From Spirochaeta sp. (GTDB lineage Bacteria > Spirochaetota > Spirochaetia > Spirochaetales_E > Spirochaetaceae_B), in contig JAUUYD010000049.1 of NCBI GenBank assembly GCA_030590585.1, positions 1 to 9,804 of the forward strand: DNA of 9,804 nucleotides. Direction: 5' to 3'. The translations under genes and the position numbers were made by a program. The notes beneath the pieces are model-generated. The model searched no databases. It was not told the origin of the DNA and saw nothing but the letters and a program-made list of their open reading frames with translations. Below, piece after piece: positions 7,495-9,804 of the stretch; position 1 is the stretch's first letter, and each line of letters opens with the position of its first letter.

Positions 7495-8572
7495 GGAGGG
7501 TACTCCCGAAGCGGATTCTGACACGGTGATTGATGAAAAAATCTCCCATGATAAGGAATATCAGAATCAGTCCATTAAAGACATTCACCGTAGCGGCGGG
7601 CATCCCCATGGATATCTGAATGGCATCTCCCCCGACAATGATACCGGCGAAGAAGAGTCCTGATACTATGGTAAAGGCCGGATTAAGCCTGGCCAGCCAG
7701 GCGACAATGATAGCAGTGAATCCATAACCGGCACTCAAGGTTTCCGGGTAGCTCAGATAATGGTGGATGGACATCAGCTCCCCTGCACCGGCCAGTCCGG
7801 CCATTCCTCCTGAAACCGCCATAAGCAGCACCGAAGTACGGAAAAAATTAATCCCCGAATAACGGGCTGCGTGGGTATTCTCACCGATTACCCGAATCTC
7901 ATATCCGAATCGGCTGCGGAAAACCAGCCATCCGAGAATGAGAGCGGCCACCACCGCCAGCACCAGAAGCACTGGAGATATCCTGGAATTGGGGAGCTGC
8001 TTCAGAATCGCCTGAGCAGGCAGATCATCGGTGTAAGGGTAGCCGCCTTTGGTTTCACCCTTCCATGGTCCGACTACCAGAAACTTAACAAACTCCGCGG
8101 CAATGTAGTTCAGCATCAAAGTGGAAATTACCTCATTGATTCCGAATCTCACCTTCAATACTGCCGGTACCATACCCCAGAGAGCACCGCCGATAAAGGC
8201 CGACAGGAACATCAGGGGTACAAGAATTACTGCCGGCAGATGGGGTCCCAGGGTCAGTCCAATCCAGGTGGCGAATATCGCTCCCACCAGGAGCTGGCTT
8301 TCGGCACCGATGTTCCAGAACTTCGCCTTGTATGCCACAGCCAGCCCGCTTCCAATGAGGATGAGGGGGATGGCCTTGGTGATGGTTTCCTTGATACCGT
8401 ACCAGCTTCCGAAGGATCCCTTGAAAATTGAAAAGATGGCCAGAGCCGGATTCACTCCATTGAGGGCGAATACCACACTCACAGCCAGAAGCCCGGTAAG
8501 AAGAGATCCGAGAAGGATGAGCAGGTTTAAAGTCGCGGTGGTTCGTTCCCGTGGGAGTAGATCTATCTGCAT
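7487..8572 (-). CDS. ABC importer inner-membrane subunit, nucleoside (BMP) type, NupP/YufP-like
   Basis: This 361-residue permease of the BPD_transp_2 family is the first membrane subunit of the importer. Hydrophobic segments lie near residues 15-37, 66-82, 90-108, 112-137, 199-217, 246-265, 281-296 and 331-347, with one or two more probable. Family signatures are YKAKFWNIGAESQLLVGAI (81-99), VRFGINEVISTLMLNYIA (141-158), RVIGENTHAARYSGI (227-241) and SGGMAGLAGAGELM (254-267). Relatives usually have Gly in NIGAEGQ where this one has Ser (AESQ). ATG at 8572 follows a strong AGGAGG 6 bases upstream and lies just after the TGA of the ATPase gene (8576-8574). The 3' end overlaps the next permease by 8 bases (ATGCTTGA). 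Order and spacing match the NupOPQ/YufOPQ layout, which imports nucleosides in characterised systems. The exact substrate is open. Confidence 0.93.
   Translation of the reverse strand: MQIDLLPRERTTATLNLLILLGSLLTGLLAVSVVFALNGVNPALAIFSIFKGSFGSWYGIKETITKAIPLILIGSGLAVAYKAKFWNIGAESQLLVGAIFATWIGLTLGPHLPAVILVPLMFLSAFIGGALWGMVPAVLKVRFGINEVISTLMLNYIAAEFVKFLVVGPWKGETKGGYPYTDDLPAQAILKQLPNSRISPVLLVLAVVAALILGWLVFRSRFGYEIRVIGENTHAARYSGINFFRTSVLLMAVSGGMAGLAGAGELMSIHHYLSYPETLSAGYGFTAIIVAWLARLNPAFTIVSGLFFAGIIVGGDAIQISMGMPAATVNVFNGLILIFLIMGDFFINHRVRIRFGSTLHA
7503..7507 (-). promoter_or_regulatory. Ribosome-binding site that decides the NupQ-like start
   Basis: GGGAG on the - strand lies 8 bases before ATG at 7494. 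The alternative GTG at 7524 has no such motif upstream. The GGAG can also pair with CTCC just before the ATG (4 base pairs, 4-base loop), so it may be partly masked unless ribosomes are reading through the end of the upstream permease gene. Confidence 0.5.
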
Positions 8573-8573
8573 T

Positions 8574-9804
8574 TCATACCTCCTGAGCAGCCGATCCGGC
8601 CATCATCAGTCCAATTTCTTCTACAGTGCAGGAATCCGGGATAACTTCACCCATAAAATGACCCTCGAACATAACAGCAATACGGTCGCAGACCATAAAT
8701 AATTCATCCAGATCTTCGGAAACCAGAAGAACCGCTCCTCCATTATCCCGCAGTTCGATAATCTGTTTACGGACATACTCGGTAGCACCGACATCCAGCC
8801 CGTAAGTGGGATGGGCGGCGATGAGCAGGTCAGGACCGCCGGAAATCTCCCGGCCCAGAATGAGCTTCTGTATATTACCCCCGGAGAGGTTTTTCACCTT
8901 TATATTGATGGATGGCGTATCCACATTGAAACCGTCTACCAGTTTGTCGGCATGGTCTCTAATTACTCCGTAGTTCATCTGAATCCAATTGCTGAAAGGT
9001 TTATCACGATGCTGTTTAAGCACCGCGTTTTCATAGAGCAGGAGGTTTGGAACTATGCCGTATTTAATCCTTTCTTCCGGTACATGTGTAATACCCAGGG
9101 TATGGGCTTTTCGGGCATCCGCGTGATCCATGGGCTTACCCTTCATGAATATGGATCCGGCCAGATGCTGCCGCAGCCCGGTGATGGTTTCCACAAGCTC
9201 CTGCTGACCGTTGCCTGAAACACCGGCGATACCCAGTATCTCATTAGCGTGGACGGTAAGGGACAGGTTTCTTACCGCCGGTAAACCACGGTCGGAATCG
9301 ACATCCAGTGCGTCGATCTTCAGAACGACTTCACCGGGTTTCACATCGGCTTTTGGATAGGCTGAAGCTATCTGCCGACCTATCATCATCTCTGCCAGCT
9401 TACCCTTGTTAACCTCGTTTATGGGCGCCGCACCGGTTACCTCACCCTTTCGGAGCACCATCACCCGGTTGCAGATGCTCATAATCTCATCCAGTTTGTG
9501 GGTGATAAGAATAATCGAATGTCCCTCGGAGGTCATTCTCCTTAAAATAACAAAAAGCTCAACGGCTTCCTGGGGAGTAAGAACCGAAGTGGGCTCATCC
9601 ATTATCAGCAGGTCTGCATTCCGGGAGAGGGCTTTTATTATCTCCACCCGCTGCTGCTCTCCGGCGGAAAGCTCCCACACCGGCTTATCCGGGTCTATCT
9701 CCAGGCCGTACTGGGCGGAAAGTTCTTTGATACGTCCCCGCAGCGCCTTATGGGGAAAGAAAAATGGCGCATCGTCATAACCCAGGGCAATATTTTCCAG
9801 AACA
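8574..9804 (-). CDS. Partial ABC importer ATP-binding subunit, nucleoside (BMP) type, NupO/YufO-like (5' end outside window)
   Basis: This is the energising subunit of the importer, with two nucleotide-binding domains in one chain. The frame is open to the right edge: 41 codons precede an in-frame GTG at 9680 and begin VLENIALGYDD, which follows the Q-loop in relatives. That GTG is therefore internal. The visible part is 409 residues, so roughly 100 N-terminal residues, including the first Walker A, are missing. Domain 1 shows LSAGEQQR (signature), DLLIMDEPTSVLTPQE (Walker B) and the H-loop ITHKLDEI. Domain 2 shows a Walker A without Lys (GVSGNGQQ), LSGGNIQK, IAAHPTYGLD in place of a catalytic-Glu Walker B, and VSEDLDEL. 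One degenerate site is normal for this subfamily. The stop sits next to the NupP-like start. A BMP/PnrA-type lipoprotein gene is expected upstream of it, outside the window. Confidence 0.93.
   Translation of the reverse strand, partial: VLENIALGYDDAPFFFPHKALRGRIKELSAQYGLEIDPDKPVWELSAGEQQRVEIIKALSRNADLLIMDEPTSVLTPQEAVELFVILRRMTSEGHSIILITHKLDEIMSICNRVMVLRKGEVTGAAPINEVNKGKLAEMMIGRQIASAYPKADVKPGEVVLKIDALDVDSDRGLPAVRNLSLTVHANEILGIAGVSGNGQQELVETITGLRQHLAGSIFMKGKPMDHADARKAHTLGITHVPEERIKYGIVPNLLLYENAVLKQHRDKPFSNWIQMNYGVIRDHADKLVDGFNVDTPSINIKVKNLSGGNIQKLILGREISGGPDLLIAAHPTYGLDVGATEYVRKQIIELRDNGGAVLLVSEDLDELFMVCDRIAVMFEGHFMGEVIPDSCTVEEIGLMMAGSAAQEV
8579..8584 (-). promoter_or_regulatory. Strong ribosome-binding site of the NupP-like permease
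   Basis: A perfect AGGAGG lies 6 bases before ATG at 8572 and within the last codons of the ATPase gene. It supports this start over the out-of-frame ATG at 8577, which overlaps the ATPase stop codon. Confidence 0.6.

Noticed and set aside
7871..8702. Long open frames on the + strand opposite the permease and ATPase genes (186 and 193 codons)
   Set aside because: They lie antisense to genes with clear family signatures, their products look like low-complexity Arg/Ser/Pro-rich shadow translations, and no convincing domain is seen.
8787..9224. Missing Walker A Lys and catalytic Glu in the second ATPase domain as a sign of gene decay
   Set aside because: A degenerate second site (GxxGNGQ and AAxPTxGLD) is usual for duplicated ATPases of the RbsA/NupO kind, and the rest of the gene is intact.
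9678..9680. GTG as the true start of the ATPase gene, giving a truncated protein
   Set aside because: The frame continues open to the window edge with family-like residues (VLENIALGYDD). The short version would also start in the middle of the first nucleotide-binding domain.
1..9804. CRISPR array, tRNA/rRNA, insertion sequence, riboswitch or phage elements
   Set aside because: Reading through both strands showed no regularly spaced repeats, no tRNA-like arms, no transposase or integrase, and no non-coding stretch long enough for a leader.

Overview
The window holds one partial gene on the + strand (to base 2210). It is followed by a tightly packed block of six genes, all on the - strand, that runs from beyond the right edge down to base 2214. 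No RNA gene, CRISPR array, insertion sequence or long non-coding stretch was seen. The largest gap between genes is 18 bases, and most junctions overlap by 1 to 8 bases. The source looks like a free-living heterotrophic bacterium of moderate GC content. The mix of a YesM/YesN-type two-component system, a nucleoside-type (BMP family) ABC transporter and a large secreted multi-domain beta-sandwich protein suits a spirochaete of the Spirochaeta/Sediminispirochaeta kind. A Firmicute is possible, and this assignment is inference only.

Region 1 (1-2210, +) is the 3' part of a gene for a large secreted or surface protein. It has two repeated small beta-sandwich modules, a fibronectin type III domain, an unassigned beta-rich module, a concanavalin-like domain whose motif order resembles the thrombospondin C-terminal domain, and a Trp/Lys-rich tail.

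Region 2 (2214-6549, -) is a sensing module. In transcription order it holds a YesN-type response regulator with an AraC DNA-binding domain, a YesM-type histidine kinase with a dCache-like extracytoplasmic sensor, and a ribose-type periplasmic binding protein with an uncleaved-looking N-terminal anchor and no lipobox. The last two pairs overlap by 1 and 4 bases. No sugar permease accompanies the binding protein, so it is probably a ligand-presenting co-sensor for the kinase, as LuxP is for LuxQ or XylFII for LytS.

Region 3 (6568-9804, -) lies upstream in the same operon. It encodes a duplicated ATP-binding subunit (5' end outside the window) and two membrane subunits of a NupOPQ/YufOPQ-like importer. 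The cognate BMP/PnrA-type lipoprotein would be expected just beyond base 9804. The likely logic is that the co-sensor detects a sugar or nucleoside-derived ligand, the kinase phosphorylates the regulator, and the regulator controls this uptake operon or related catabolic genes.

The + strand gene and the operon converge with only three bases between their stop codons. Both stops sit in the loop of a near-perfect inverted repeat, which may act as a shared transcript boundary.
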